Of a DNA stretch of 64,000 nt, positions 48,811 through 62,104 are shown in pieces. The position numbers were made by a program, and so were the translations under genes. The notes under the pieces are model-generated. The model made no database searches and had not been told where the DNA came from. It saw only the letters and a program-made list of their open reading frames with translations. Origin of the DNA: Lunularia cruciata. Taxonomy: Eukaryota > Streptophyta > Marchantiopsida > Lunulariales > Lunulariaceae. Where the stretch lies: NCBI GenBank assembly GCA_948567375.1, contig OX419755.1, forward strand, positions 5,895,001 to 5,959,000, read 5' to 3'. The first letter of the stretch is position 1. Every line of letters begins with the position of its first letter.

Positions 48811-50500
48811 ATTGTACTCGCTGTCAGTTCAATAGGCCAAAAATCTTGTACAAGTCGCGTGGAATACAGCTCTGGAAATTGCTGTACAGACAGGAGGTGA
48901 GCAATTTCTACATCCAGGACCCACGGGATCGAAGAAAGACGTGAAAGGTCGAATAAGGTCTGAAGCGTCGTAGTCAAATACTTCATGACGCTTCACCAAC
49001 AGATCTACCCCATTCCCTCCTAATCGTTTAATCGTTTAGTAGCCAGGGCTGATGCAGCACGATGGCAACTTATGGATTATTAAATGAATCACAACCGAAA
49101 GTCCTTGTTGATTGCGTATGCTACCAGCGATCTTCATGCCCGAAGATTAATACCAATAATCAACCCTGGAATTAGAGGAATACATACCGGTAGATCCATG
49201 GGACTGGCTTTCAAATTCTTTTAAGGAGTTGAAATCGGACTGAGTCAAATGACCACCTTTATAAATTAACGAAATTTGCTCACTGGAACCAGACATTGGG
49301 AACATCCATGATTTTATAACCTAATTAACCAGGTAAACGCGTCTTTCAACAAGTGCTGATCCACATCGATATTCACGTCGTGTACTTCGCCACAGTAGCA
49401 ACGATATTGTGGGGTCTGAACTGAATGGTGAAGCACTGCTAGCATCTCAATCGAAATAGACAAACCGACTTAATCAACTCATAGCTTCACGTCTCATGTC
49501 GTGAAAACGGTGAATCAGAGAGCATCTTCAGCTATACCACGAACCAATGTATGAAACTAAGGGGACCAATCAGAACGCGTCAATCTTTCTTATCACACTG
49601 TGCCTTTGAATAGCCGTTGAACTCATAGCTGAATCAACTGAAATAGATCTTCATAATCCGTTATCTGCCATTTGTACAGAAACGCATTAGAGTTTTCTTG
49701 TCGACACTACCACATTGAATTCCACGATGAGAGACAGCTGAATCAACTGAAACAAACGAGGGTAATCTGTCATCTACAGTATCACGTTTCGTATACCCTA
49801 CTGTCAGTTTTACTGGCAGTAGAGTAGAGAGTACGACAATGGTGGTCAGCTCACCCGACCTGAGAACTAACATGGGGACAAGCCGTCGAAAACTGAGGAA
49901 TCCATAAAGGTGACTTGATTCAGCTCTCGAGTGGCTTGTAGATTGGGCTTACGTACAGCACATCGACTTGCTACTTCTAAAACTGACAACGTTAGAAACC
50001 AATGCAGTCACCGATTGCTTGCATCGTTGTTCGCTTGCAAGGTGGTTCGAAGCCAGCAAACAAAGCAGGATTATGACAAAACGTACAAGTCTGTACCATC
50101 TTTGGCTTCCAAAGAAGGGTTCTTCTCAAACTTTATGCAGTTTGTTTAGTTGGATATGGAAACATATGAAGTAATGCAAAGTTCCACTTTTGCATCTAGC
50201 AATCTTTTCTTAGAAGGAATGACCACCTATATCTTCTGGAATTCTAGGGAGACGTATACTCTGTAAGCATGGTCCTCTTGTTTCTTCACTTACCTGGATT
50301 ATTATCAAGACAATGCGAGCATCTTAAGTTGTTTAAGAATATAAAGATACACAACCTCTTTTCTGCTCGTGCACCTAGTTCCAATACTATATAATCGAAG
50401 CTACTGTACATGGAAAAGAATGCTTCCCTGAATTTAGAATAATCATAACCATATTACAATACAATATAAGTATCTGCATATTTGATTCCATCCTTGAATT
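48811..50500. other. Upstream flank of the GST gene, no further gene
   Basis: Includes the probable GST promoter. A diverged pair of blocks beginning AGCTGAATCAACTGAAA lies at about 49,628 and 49,735. No other gene recognised. Confidence 0.4.
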
Positions 50501-53500
50501 CCTCTCAACTCTCTTTATCTTGCGTAAATATTCGGAAGGTACTTAATTATTGCCATTTTCATTCATTTTAAGACTATTCAGTTAATTTTTTTTTTTTCTA
50601 TATCATCTTCGTAAACCATTTTTCCGTGAGTAAATATCTCCACTTTGCAAACCATTACCCCGTGAAAAATTAGCAATAAGTATTTATAGGTAGTACATAT
50701 TGACTACGAGGAGAAAGAAAAGTTTTGATTTAATTTTTCTAGAATGCCAATCACAATATCCTTCATCTCATTTCTTTTAGATTTCTAGACTTTTTATATG
50801 TCACAGTCTCTCACTATATATTATAATGATCTACGGTGTATAATTTCATGAGGGCAGAATTCTGCTCGCTAAGGACTGGAATCGACCTTGAAATTAGTCT
50901 ATGCACTTAAGTTTCATAAAGCGTATTTTCAAGCATAAAGTAGGCACTCAATTAGATACGGCTAGAACATTGGTCATGTGCATACTTCTCAAAAATGCGT
51001 TTTACTTGCATAATGCAATGTATCTATTTCCTTTATAATCTGTACTTGGGGTTTGCAAGCTCGTTGAAGTTGTTTATCTTTAGTATTATTTTCACTTGGA
51101 AATGAAATTGTGCCTTATGCATTTAAAATACATTTTATGGAGAGTGTGGTTTTCTTCGATTTCTTTTCTCTATTTTGTGTTAGTTTCTTTCTTGTTTTGG
51201 ATACTTTAGTAAGGACTTTCCAAGAAAGGACAGTAAATTTGCATGTATAATGCATCGTTGTATATCTTTGAACTTTTGCCCACTTTCACCTAATTATAAG
51301 TTTTTTTCTCTTCTAGTTGGCAGCTTTCTTTGCGTGGTTCTAGAAGAGTATATGTGTGTGGTTTGAAGAAGGATAATGTCTACATGGCAATCAAGGAGAA
51401 GATTATCACTAAAAAATGCATTGGTTCTTTTGTGCTTATGACAAGTAGTGGGATATGAGCAAAACACATGTTGCAAATATGGAAATTACTTAGACATCGG
51501 TCGGTTGGAAGATGACGAAGGTCCTTCCATGACTGTCCTCTCAAGAAGCCATGAACCTATGGTCATGGTTTGTACAAAGCGTGTTTGTAGAGCCTGTGTA
51601 CAGGGAAGCGAAAAAAAATTAAAAAAAATTAAAAGGAGAGTCATAGCAAGGAGTGCAAGACAACTCTCTAGGCCATGATAGAATCTTCTTCTTGTGATGA
51701 AGAGGATTAGTCAAGTTCTTGTGGTATATTTGTTAGTGGCCTTAGTGTAGATAGAACAAGGCAAGTCCATCTTTTGCAAGATGGATCTAGATCTCAGGAT
51801 ATTTCAAGGAGTTGGATGACGTTGAGCCATATAATTGGACAAATTCAACAAGAACTAAATTTACGTTGAGGCAAAGAAGAGGTGTTTGATATCTTGGGAC
51901 CACGTGGTGTTTGAAATGTTTGAAATCCTCTTTATCTTCATAAACTTGGATAGGTTTCACATTGAGCATCCAAGAAGGACAACTGGTTACCATTCTAGAT
52001 CTGGCAATTAAATAAGGAGTTTGTGGATTAGTAAGCCGAGTGGATTATGAAGGCAAACTTGCATCCCACTAAACTTTCATAGTCATGGTAGATTTAGAGA
52101 TTCCTTGAAGTCAAAGGAGGAGTTTGACTTGTCAAATCCAACAAGAATATGTATTACGTCTTGGATTGGAATCATATAGTAATAATAAAGTTGTGCAATA
52201 AGTAGTGACATAATATGTGCTAAACAAGTTCTTGAATTTTAATCCATAATTGGAACTATGCTCTTGCTTTATGTATGTTGGTGGGTTGTGGAAGTTGGAT
52301 GCACTGATATTGCTATAGATGATAATATGTATTTGCACTTCTATTTGTAGTTTAGCTATATTTAAAAAACTGAATATTTACACAACAATTCTTGGAAGAA
52401 GGTGGAGAGAAAATATATGCCTTTAAGAGATTGTTGGTGACTAAGATCTTGGTTTAGTTAGTTAAGTCAAGTTCTAAATAGGAGAGGAAAATAATCTCAA
52501 ATGATAACATTTTCCTGATTGTTGTTCAAACTAAAGAGCTATGGAGAGCAAAAGATTTTCAACAAATGTGAGAATTGCTAGTCAAGGAGTAGTAAGCTAG
52601 ATCAATCAAGTTTTGCAAGTAAGAGAAGATCAAATGATCTCATTGGAGGAATTTATAAAGGATGTTTTTACATGTATAGCAACCAAGAACCTTCCTAAAG
52701 ATACATGTGTAAGGAATACCATAAGGTACTTTACATCATTACAAGGCATACACAAAATTATTTGCTCGATAAGTCTTGGGAAGATACCCAAGAAAAGTGC
52801 CTATGACAAGAAAAGAAGTTTTTGAGCATTATATATCATTCAAGAAACTACAAGTAAGTTGTCTACATGAATTTCCCATCTTATGATTAAGGTTGAGTCC
52901 TTTCCACTCTTGTGATGATGTTTGTTTTCATTTTTTTTCTTAATCTAACTTGCATTTTATTTTGTCTTTTTTATTAGGAGGTAAGGATGTGAAGAAGAAG
53001 TTGCAGAGCAAAAAGCCTTAGCCTAGCAAAGGAAGCAAAATGAGAAAGCCTTGGTCAAAGAAGTAGAAACACCACTATTAGAGCTGGAACTTATTGCTAA
53101 ATTTTTATCCTATGGTGTGAGAATCTAAGAAATTAGCATTGGTGCAGTGTAGTAGGATTGGTTGATGAACCATCATAAGAAGAAATTCCCAAGTTCTACT
53201 AAAATTGCACTATTGCTATGTAGAACTTTATTATCAACCAAAAAATAAATTAGTAGTTGAATGACTATATCAAGCAAAAGAGGCATACCGTCATACATCA
53301 TCATGCTTACATTCCTTTATAATATCAAGGAAGGTAAGCATGACAATAATAAATAATAACTACTTCACAAAGGAAGTTGAATTTGATAAGGTTTCAAGTT
53401 TCAATGGAATGATAACTTCATATCATTAGATCATAATTATTTTATACTCTTTACATATTTTAACATTATAGACAATGTGCTTCATGACTAGTCCAAGACT

Positions 53501-53831
53501 ATAGATTATATGGTTTTGTAAGTTATCATTTAACTTAAGTGTTGGTGAGATGATTGAGTTTTTGAACTTAATTTTTAACACTTGACAACACTCTTGTATC
53601 TCTATATTCTGCAAGGACAATCCAAATATGACGCATGCAAAAATTCTAGGATCAATCACCCTTATGAGTACATCATGATTGAGTATTGGATGAAGGAGAG
53701 TATTAGATCCATGAAAAAGTATAAAATTATATATAATGATTAAGTTATAAACAAGAGTGTATTTATCTAGAAAATTCTCTTATCCAACACTTGTTTCTTA
53801 ATAGTAGTGTAAAAGTTTGTTTCTTAATAGT
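50501..53831. other. AT-rich repeat-derived DNA
   Basis: Similar in composition to 26-36 kb. Short open stretches (for example 52,613-52,825 +) could be retroelement debris, but no domain can be named. Confidence 0.4.
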
Positions 53832-54432
53832 TGTAATACCATTAGCTAGACATATTATCTAGAGGTGAAAATTGACCTGGTAATATCTTGAAGTATATTA
53901 TACACGATAATCTAAGTAGATCAGATAGAGGTGTCACCAAAAGAGTACTTCCACTAAGAAGGTAGAGGTCAAAAGCACATTGGAAACTTTGGAGCCAATT
54001 TTGGAGGCCTACATGAATGAATTAGGTCTCAAAAATGGAAAGAGACTCTCTAGTTGGAGAATAATATCTGTTTCCTTTCTCCTTGGCTGCCTTGCCTTGT
54101 CTTGTCGAGTGCTGTCCAACAGTCAACCCATGATGTTCTGAGCTTCTTATAGGAATATTATTTAAAGATTCCCTTTGGTCAAACTTGTTTGACCAACCAA
54201 ATAGTACAAGGACAGACATGTCACCTATCCATGCAACTAATCTAAGGATGGAACTTGTTGACATGTCACCAATCCATATATCTGATCCAAGGGTGGAGCT
54301 TCCTTTGATGGGATACTCTGTGCTATATACTAAAGACACGGTGCTCTTTTGAGCCATTGAGATATTGAGTGTTGAAGCTTTATGTTTCTTCTCTTGTGTT
54401 TCTCTTAGTCCTCATGTCCTCATATCATTACA
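53832..54432 (+). mobile_element. LTR copy 2, 601 bp, bounded by ATAGT direct repeats
   Basis: Colinear with 29,718-30,301. It begins TGTAATACCATTAGCTAGAC and ends ATTACA. The five bases before it (53,827-53,831) and after it (54,433-54,437) are both ATAGT, which is what a solo LTR with its target-site duplication should look like. The sequence just after the right end, TGGTATAAAAG, also resembles a primer-binding site for initiator methionine tRNA, so a 5' LTR with a lost downstream partner is the alternative. Confidence 0.75.
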
Positions 54433-54437
54433 ATAGT

Positions 54438-56425
54438 GGTATAAAAGTTGAAGCATTCAAGAGATTACTTCCTATAGACACCTTTCAGGCATTGATATAC
54501 TCTATGATACATTGTTGAGGATTGGGTTTTTAACGTTTGTTTTGGTGTTGATATATATTGCTTTTGTGTTGTGTTTAGCTTGGTCAAAAATGGAGTTAGA
54601 TAGGCATTGCAATAGTTATATTCAACATCAGCTATTCACAACTAAGAGTTTTCTTTAGTTGACTATAAAAATAACTTCCACATCTGGATATAATATTTTG
54701 CAATTCCTTTTATAAATGAAAAATGAAAAATATTGGATATAATATTTGGATAATATATTTATGCAAGAAACGGTGATAAAACAAGAACTCACCATTTGCA
54801 CTCATTTGCAAATCTTTCATGTTGTTTGCATATCGTGCTTACTTAGATGGAGATATATGAGGCTATAGGGCTACATGAACTCATAAGTTTATTTGATTTG
54901 GAATAGGAATATTAGAGTACGTGAACTCTATTTCTAAAAGGGATATGTCTAAAATATGATATTAAAAGTGATAAGAAGATTTTATTGTGTCGTATTGGTT
55001 ATAATACAAAATAAACCTCCAAAGTAAAGAGGAATCAATAGTTGTCATAATCTTTAGTATCAAAAATAATTTAATTTAATAATATTACAATTTATATTTG
55101 GTTGAGTCTAAAGATACAACAACATTTAAGAAAAATACCAAGACTGAAATGATAGATCAAGCAAACATTTGTATCAATCAAGAAGAACATGCAGAAATGA
55201 TAGTAAAGATTCATACAAAATAATCCGATAAGAAATTTTTTAACTATAAATAATAGAAATAAAAAAACAAAAATAGAAATAAAATAATGAAATTTTCTCT
55301 AGTAGAATAATGAAGAGACATGGATTATATTGCGGAAGAAGAGACATAAATTATATTGTGGAACTTTTTATTGGTCCAATTGATATAAGTAGAATTATTG
55401 AAACTTGTCAAAGCCTTCTATAATCTACTTTACAAATGTCTTATTTAGATCTTTTATGGAGTAAACTGCAAAGTCATTTTGTGAGTTCTAGTGGATTGGT
55501 TTGTAATAAGTCTTTATTTGATTGAGATCTATACATGCTAAGCTTTAATATTGATGTCCATTTAATTTTTTTGTCATCTTGAAGTTTACACAACTTTTTT
55601 TGTTATACTAAGTTGTAATCTGTGTTTTGTTGCAACTTAACAACCACAAAAGAAAGAAGTTATTTTTGTGATACAATGTAAGCTATTACCCAAATCAAGT
55701 AAATCATAGACACTGATCATCATAAAATCTGGATATCATTGAGAATTATGTTGATGATTAAAATGGAGCTCTTCCAAGAGGCACACCAACTATGATCACG
55801 TGAAAGCAAAAGCCTAAGCCATTTATAATGCTGAAGCAAAACGTGAACAGGAATTAATTGTGGGTTGCTTCGAGAAGATGATTACACATTTCAGCCTGAG
55901 TAGTGCAAATTAAACCGCATTATATCAACGAAAGTAATGCCGATACTTAATTTACGACGTATACTCATCTAACTCCAATTGTCTTGTGGGTTATGCAGTA
56001 AAACAGTAAAAACAAAATTCAAACAAATGAATATTTAATTGATGGATGGCAAAATTAACCCATTCAATTTGTGAGTTCCCTCCTCAAAGCTTTGTGCCAC
56101 CATTTCTCCAAAACCTTTCGATATCTTTTACACTGTTCTTTTCTTTTCTTCATGGACTCGAAGAATTCCCAATAAAGCTGGAAACCTGAGGGAAATTCTG
56201 CTTTTGATACACGGGGATCTTGTTTTGAGGTTTTTCTCTGTGTGAGGTGGGGTGTGTGTACTCTCGAGAAGAAGTGAGGCCTTAAATTGAGCTCGAGCTG
56301 AATTTCAACACTATTTCTCAAACTTTCTTAACAGGGGAACATCGTCGAAGAGAGCTCTTGGTAGACAGAGACAACGGCAAACAACTGACAAAAAGTAGGA
56401 TCTGAAAGAACCGGGAACAAATCCA
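54438..56425. other. AT-rich stretch, then 5' leader of the aminopeptidase gene
   Basis: 54.4-55.9 kb is AT-rich with no recognised coding. From about 56.05 kb the composition becomes genic, and 56,340-56,425 is probably the 5' UTR of the downstream gene. An open frame on the - strand at 56,064-56,321 overlaps that promoter region and has no domain. Confidence 0.4.
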
Positions 56426-59400
56426 ATGACGATGAAAAGTGCGAGTGTGGCAGAGGAACTTGTGGGATTTATCAACGGGGCCTGCACTCCGTTCCATGCT
56501 GTTCGTAAGTTTGCTACTTCTTCTGAGTCTTCTTTCTTCCAGCTGCAGTTGGCTGGTGTGGTTTCAAGTTCTAAAGTTTGACACTGAAATTACAGATTGT
56601 GGCTTTTGAATACTGTAAGTTACGATCGATCTTCACTTGCGTCGATCTCCTCTTTTTTGGCATGCGTGAAGAAATTTTGAGCTTAAATTTCTAAGTTGCT
56701 GTATCGTTTGCTTCTATAGATGAGGCGAAAGTCCGCCTCGCAGAGGCTGGGTTCCAGAAGCTGTCCGAGCGAGAGACATGGACATCTTTGGTACCTGGGG
56801 GGAAGTACTATTTCACGCGCAATCACTCCACAATTGTGGCATTTGCCATCGGAAAGAAGTACGATTTTGGATGCTCAATGCAATTACATTTGTGAGGTTA
56901 ACTAGTTCTTTATTTCTCTGTTTTTGATCTACGCAACCTTTCCAGTTGCCTGCAACTTAAACCCTGGTAGAATGTAAAAACTGTGCAGGTACAAGGCAGG
57001 AAATGGGTTCATGACAATTGGTTGTCATACCGACAGCCCGTGTCCCAAATTGAAGCCTATTTCGAAGGTTGATTCTCGTAGTGCGGAGATTAATCCTACC
57101 CTTTGATTCCCTTCTGTTAAACTGCCTGTCTATTGTAACTTGAGTTGGGGCTTGCTTCTGTTGTTAACACTCCGTCAATGTAATTTTTTCCAGATTACGT
57201 CTAACAAAATTTCTCCGTATATACATCTCCTACTTAGTTGCTGCCTTGTATAACACATGTTCCTGTAGCCTTTCCGGAGGCGAGCAAGAGTGAATCAGTA
57301 ATTAAGGTCCCCGGTAGAAATGGTATATGCTGAATGGTGGCTGATGTCAGTTATGATTTGGTTGCAAGCAGATAACCAAAGCTGGATATCTGGAGATTGG
57401 AGTACAGATGTATGGAGGAGGCTTGTGGTACTCATGGTTTGACAGAGATTTAACAGTTGCGGGTAGGGTTTTTGTAAGAAGAGAAGGGAGTATTTCGCAT
57501 GAACTGGTCAGGATTGCAAGACCAATTCTGAGAATACCTTCCTTGGCGATCCATCTGAACAGGTGCGAATCTCTGTCATCACAGTGTCAGTCTTTTAGAG
57601 ATGACCTACTTACCTACATCAAGTCCCCCATTCTATCATGTTCATCGTCTGCCCTTGTTGCTGATAGCTGTACTGATAGCCGAGAGGTCATTATGAGTAC
57701 TGAGGTTATCCTTTATTAGTTGAAGGGCTTTAGTCAGCACCATTGCCACTGCTCAATCGTATCCATCAGTGGTAATTAAGGCGGCAGCTATTGCTTTGCA
57801 CATCCTGTAATGAGGCTGCTAACCTTAAGCACGGTTTGCACCACTAGAAATGTCAACGACGGTTTCAAGTTCAATCTGCAGACAAACTTTGTGCCAATTT
57901 TGGCAACTGCTATCAAGGTTGGAATTCACTTCCTCATGCTGGGATTCGGGAGTCGCTTGTCGATCTTCGTCTTCTTCATAAAAGGATAGAGTCTCACGGA
58001 GCTTGGTCATAGCTGCTATGTGTCTGCTTTGTGAAGACAATGGACACTATTTAGCTGATTTTACACTGTTTTAAAGATGATGGTCTTGATATATTGCTAT
58101 GTGACTGATAGAGTAATGTTAATGTACTCAGTGTTTGCTTAAGCGGTCGTTATGATGGTGTAAATGTGTACAAATTCTGTAAGTGTATATGTAGAGGTCT
58201 GCCAAATCTTAGCTGTGGCCTTCGCTTCTCATTGATTCACGCACGATGGGTTTTGCTTTCCAGCACTATGATGCTAGTACAATGAAAACTGTTGTTACGG
58301 TCCTGAGAATTCCTCGGTTTCCTAGTCCAGTATCTCTTTCTAGCAGATATCTAACTACTCGAGAGATTGTTGGCAACAGGATGAAGCCAATAAGCGTGTT
58401 GCTTCTGGAGCCGAGTCCTCAGGCGATGCTAATGGCGACGTTGACAAGTCGGTGAAACAAAGTGTAGCCGAGGGTGGTGCTCATCATCCTCTTCTGTTGC
58501 AGGCAAGTTCAGGATCTATAGGCTTTAATTTAGGTTCCATGGCTAAAATTCAATTGGAGATGTGTACCTGATTGAACTGATCGTTAGGGGAGTAAGGAAT
58601 TCTTCAATGGACTGACATGAAATATATCCAACTTGACTCACTCACTGGGATTACGAGTCATCTCTGCAGGTTCTGGCAGATGAGCTGAATTGTAAACCAG
58701 ACGATATCGTCAACTTAGAGTTGGACGTCATTGATACCCAACCAAGTGCAATTGGGGGTGCGTTGAAGGAGTTTGTTTACTCCGGTCGCCTTGACAACCT
58801 TTGTAGTTCATTCTGTGCTTTGAAGGTCAGTACATCCTTCTGGATTTCGAATACGGGATTTGCACATCAAATATCTGCCAGCTGCACCAACTTGGTTGGA
58901 GCAAGTCCTATGCAATGTGTACTTGGTGTCGTGGGGTCTTGCTTTATTCTAATTTTGGCAAGGCACATTTGAGCTATCTTTTGGCTTTACAGCGCCTTTG
59001 AACAAGATGTCATTGTTTGCTTCGTTGATGGTTTATAGGCTCTCATCGATTCTACGACAGACGATTCGCTGGTAGAAGAGCCTGGAGTAAGAATGATTGC
59101 TCTTTTTGACCATGAAGAGATAGGATCCGCTTCTGCACAAGGTGCTGGCTCACCTGTGTTCAATGACACTCTGAAACGAGTTACAGCACAGTTCAGTGAG
59201 GCTAACACTCAGGTCGGAGCTTACTTCCTACAAGCAGTAGCTAGAAATACCCAAAGTTATTGCCAGAGGGAAGGGAGACTTTAGCTTCAACATTTTCCAC
59301 ACTATAAGATGATTGTGATTTCAGTTTACATCATAGATCTTGTCTACAGATCTTGATCTCTCCGCCAAACTTATGGAAATATTTCGGGACTTTGTGAAAT

Positions 59401-60184
59401 AGGGAATTTTCGAGCAAGCAGTACAAAAGAGTTTCCTCGTCTCTGCGGATATGGCGCACGCTCTGCATCCTAACTATACGGTACGTATTCTTCTTCAACA
59501 TCGAGTCCCACAATGCTTATACCTTCACAAAGTGTTCTGTCCGCTTCAGGGTTTCTCGGGGACTTTCAAAGGTCTGAAATATCAGATATATCCATTATTA
59601 ACGATCACTCATCTTGTGGGGTGCAGGAAAAGCACGATGAGAACCATCAGCCACAACTACACAAAGGACTGGTGATCAAGCACAATGCTAGTCAAAAGTA
59701 TGCTACAAATGGCGTGACTGGTCTTATTTTCCGTGAAATTGGGCTTCGCCATAATATTCCCACCCAGGTGATTTCTTTACCAGAGGTGTTCTATCAAGTA
59801 TTTATTTCTGTATTATTCTTCGGTTATTTAACGAGTTAGGGATACATAAGCTCTGAATGACACCTTCATTAGCCATCTCTCGGTTTCCTTTCTGCATTTC
59901 CTTGTTTGGAGCTAGTCAGTTTGTTGGACCCGAAACTGAAGTGGCAAATGATACTGTGACAGGACTTTGTCGTACGAAATGACATGGCGTGCGGCTCTAC
60001 AATTGGTCCCATTGTCGCTAGCGAAACAGGTATCAGGACCGTTGATGTTGGATCTCCTCAGCTGGCTATGCACAGTATTCGGGAGATGTGTGGAGTTGAT
60101 GATGTCGGATACGCTTATCAACACTTCAAAGCATATTTTGAAGATTTCTCAGAGCTAGATGGCAAAATTTCTGCTGATAACTAA
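56426..60184 (+). CDS. Aspartyl aminopeptidase (M18 metallopeptidase, DNPEP type)
   Basis: Zinc enzyme that removes N-terminal Asp or Glu from peptides; family members form large homo-oligomers. Eleven exons: 56,426-56,504; 56,720-56,858; 56,989-57,067; 57,372-57,562; 57,848-57,917; 58,380-58,502; 58,670-58,825; 59,039-59,212; 59,403-59,480; 59,627-59,767; 59,963-60,184, giving 1,452 nt and 483 aa, normal for the family. Metal ligands lie in their known contexts: H86 (GCHTDSP), D249 (DVIDTQPS), E305/E306 (DHEEIGS, also the catalytic acid pair), D353 ([10 protein letters not shown]) and H447 (LAMHSIRE). Other family text: [48 protein letters not shown]. The intron after exon 6 uses a GC donor (CAG|GCAAGT); the rest are GT-AG. 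No targeting peptide is seen. The start could instead be the ATG two codons on. Confidence 0.96.
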
Positions 60185-61018
60185 ATCTCTTATGTAAATT
60201 CTATAAAGCTGCGGTGAGAACGTGTACTTCAGTTAGTTACAGATATTTCCAGCTATCTAGTGCACTCGTTCGGTTAGATTACTTAGCATCAGAGGTTGGA
60301 AATTCTTTCACCTGTTGCGATGTCATGGAGTCCTCCAAGGATTCCTGCCAGTCGTAGTGCAGCCGTTGAGGAGAAGAGGACTTCAGTCATAGAACAACAG
60401 CTTCAGCAATTTCTTCCGCAGCAGTGATTCGCAACAGGTTCAAGTCCTGTCAAAACAATGTAATGTAAGTGACAGCTTAATACCAAGCACGAAGATCTTT
60501 CCTGAAAAGTAGCTGTTATGGGCCATGTTTGACAGAGTGTGTTCAAGTGTTCATATTTAAGACGCAAAACGAATATGGAATGGCTGTCTCAGCTCTCGCG
60601 TACTACATCCTAGCACGCCCGTAAACACAGAGCCATCGAAAAGTCATTTATTAAGGAATCCTGCCCAGCGTTCATTGATATTTATCGAGAAATAGGCTTG
60701 AGGTAAGACATCAATGGCAGTCATCAAACTTCTACATCTACCTTCTCTCGTCATGGTTTTCCCACTCATTTGACCAGAAATTCGTTAAAACGAAAGGATC
60801 TTTTCAGCTCGATTCAATAGAATCGAGGCATCTCGTATGTGGCATACATATATGGCATCCCGGTGATGGAGTCTAGTTGAACAATTCAAAAGCTAAAGCT
60901 GCCGAACACGCCAACAGCTTTTTTCCGTGCCCGGATAATGTTTGCTTTATTTTGATTACCTAGCGTGAGTCGTCACAGAGTAAGCGTATCAACCCAACGA
61001 CTTGAGGAATGAGAAAAA
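60185..61018 (+). other. 3' flank of the aminopeptidase gene
   Basis: Probably 3' UTR followed by intergenic DNA; no gene recognised. Confidence 0.45.
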
Positions 61019-61126
61019 CGCGACCGCGTGTGCAAACAAGAAGGATCGGGAAAACCCATCAAGCTGTACAAGGAAAAGACAAAGACGGTAAAATGGGGCT
61101 AACCCCCATTTTACCCCATTTTACCT
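61019..61126 (+). repeat. Dispersed repeat family, copy 4, with a hairpin tail
   Basis: CGCGACCGCG, then GGGAAAACCCATCAAGCTGT and GGTAAAATGGGGCTAAC, matching copy 1 along its length. The tail forms a perfect inverted repeat: GGTAAAATGGGG (61,087-61,098) against CCCCATTTTACC (61,104-61,115), and a second CCCCATTTTACC follows at 61,114-61,125. Confidence 0.8.
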
Positions 61127-61139
61127 AGTATCGGTAAGA

Positions 61140-61431
61140 GGAATCTGCCCTACAGCATTTGAGGAATGTGTGATCGACTTTCTACCAAACCTTGCTGAAC
61201 TTGGAGCTTCGGAATTGGGATGTTCTGGCCAGGACCCCACATGTCTACGCTGAATTCAACCTGTTTATACATGGTCGGAGGACTTGCAAATTTTTCATGG
61301 GTACACTCAGAAGCTCATGGGAAGTGTTTCTCTCCCTCTTGCACTCGCTGTCCCCATGGTCGACGATGGAGATGCTCTGGAGAGCTTTGAAAGGTCAAGG
61401 GACCAAGAATGAAACTAAAACAGAGCGTTTT
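61140..61431 (+). pseudogene. Coding-like fragment, family unknown
   Basis: One frame reads ICPTAFEECVIDFLPNLAEL, then a TGA near 61,250, then HGYTQKLMGSVSLPLALAVP and DDGDALESFERSRDQE before its stop. The composition looks like a real protein and the codons are more GC-rich than the surroundings, but the piece is short and I recognise no family. It may be a captured or decayed exon next to repeat copy 4. Confidence 0.3.
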
Positions 61432-61440
61432 TAGTCAATG

Positions 61441-62100
61441 AAACTAAAGAGTGCAGGGCGAGAAAGGACAAGAAAAGTTTCTCTTGCCATTTAGTCAAGG
61501 GACCACAAAGCCTTTATTTATGCCAATTCCATCAATGAATTGATCTTGCTGTATCTTCTTGGAAGATGAGCAAGTCAAGATATTCCACTTTAGCGCTCAA
61601 ATATTACAGGCAACCTTCCCCCCACTATCAATGGTGCTCTTGATACTCAGTACCGTCAAGCCTCACAAAATCTTCGGGAAAAGTTAGGACGAAGTCAGCG
61701 ATAGACAATACATTTCCACGCATGTCAAATATGTCGTATCTCATCAAATTATTCTTTTGAAAATTCAAGGGAGAGAACACACTTAGACAAGGTGTATATT
61801 GACAAGAAAAAGTGCCCTGTTTCCCTATAACACCGTTTGTAGGACATATCATTCAAGGGCCTGTGTCCACAACTCTCGTAGTTCAAAATTCTGTATACAT
61901 CGAAACCTAACAAATCCACTTAAGAGTAATGTTAACTACAATGGTCATTTGTTTCACTTGCATATTATAAATTTTTTTCTCATGTTTTGCCCAGGTTTAT
62001 TTAGAGAATGTCCCCAAAAATCCGAAACCTTCTCGAGGTTCCACTAAAGATTTGAAGGATCTCATTTAGAAATCTTATTGATATACTCTCCATTTGCGCC
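61441..62100. other. AT-rich intergenic stretch
   Basis: Nothing recognised. Confidence 0.45.
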
Positions 62101-62104
62101 AAGT

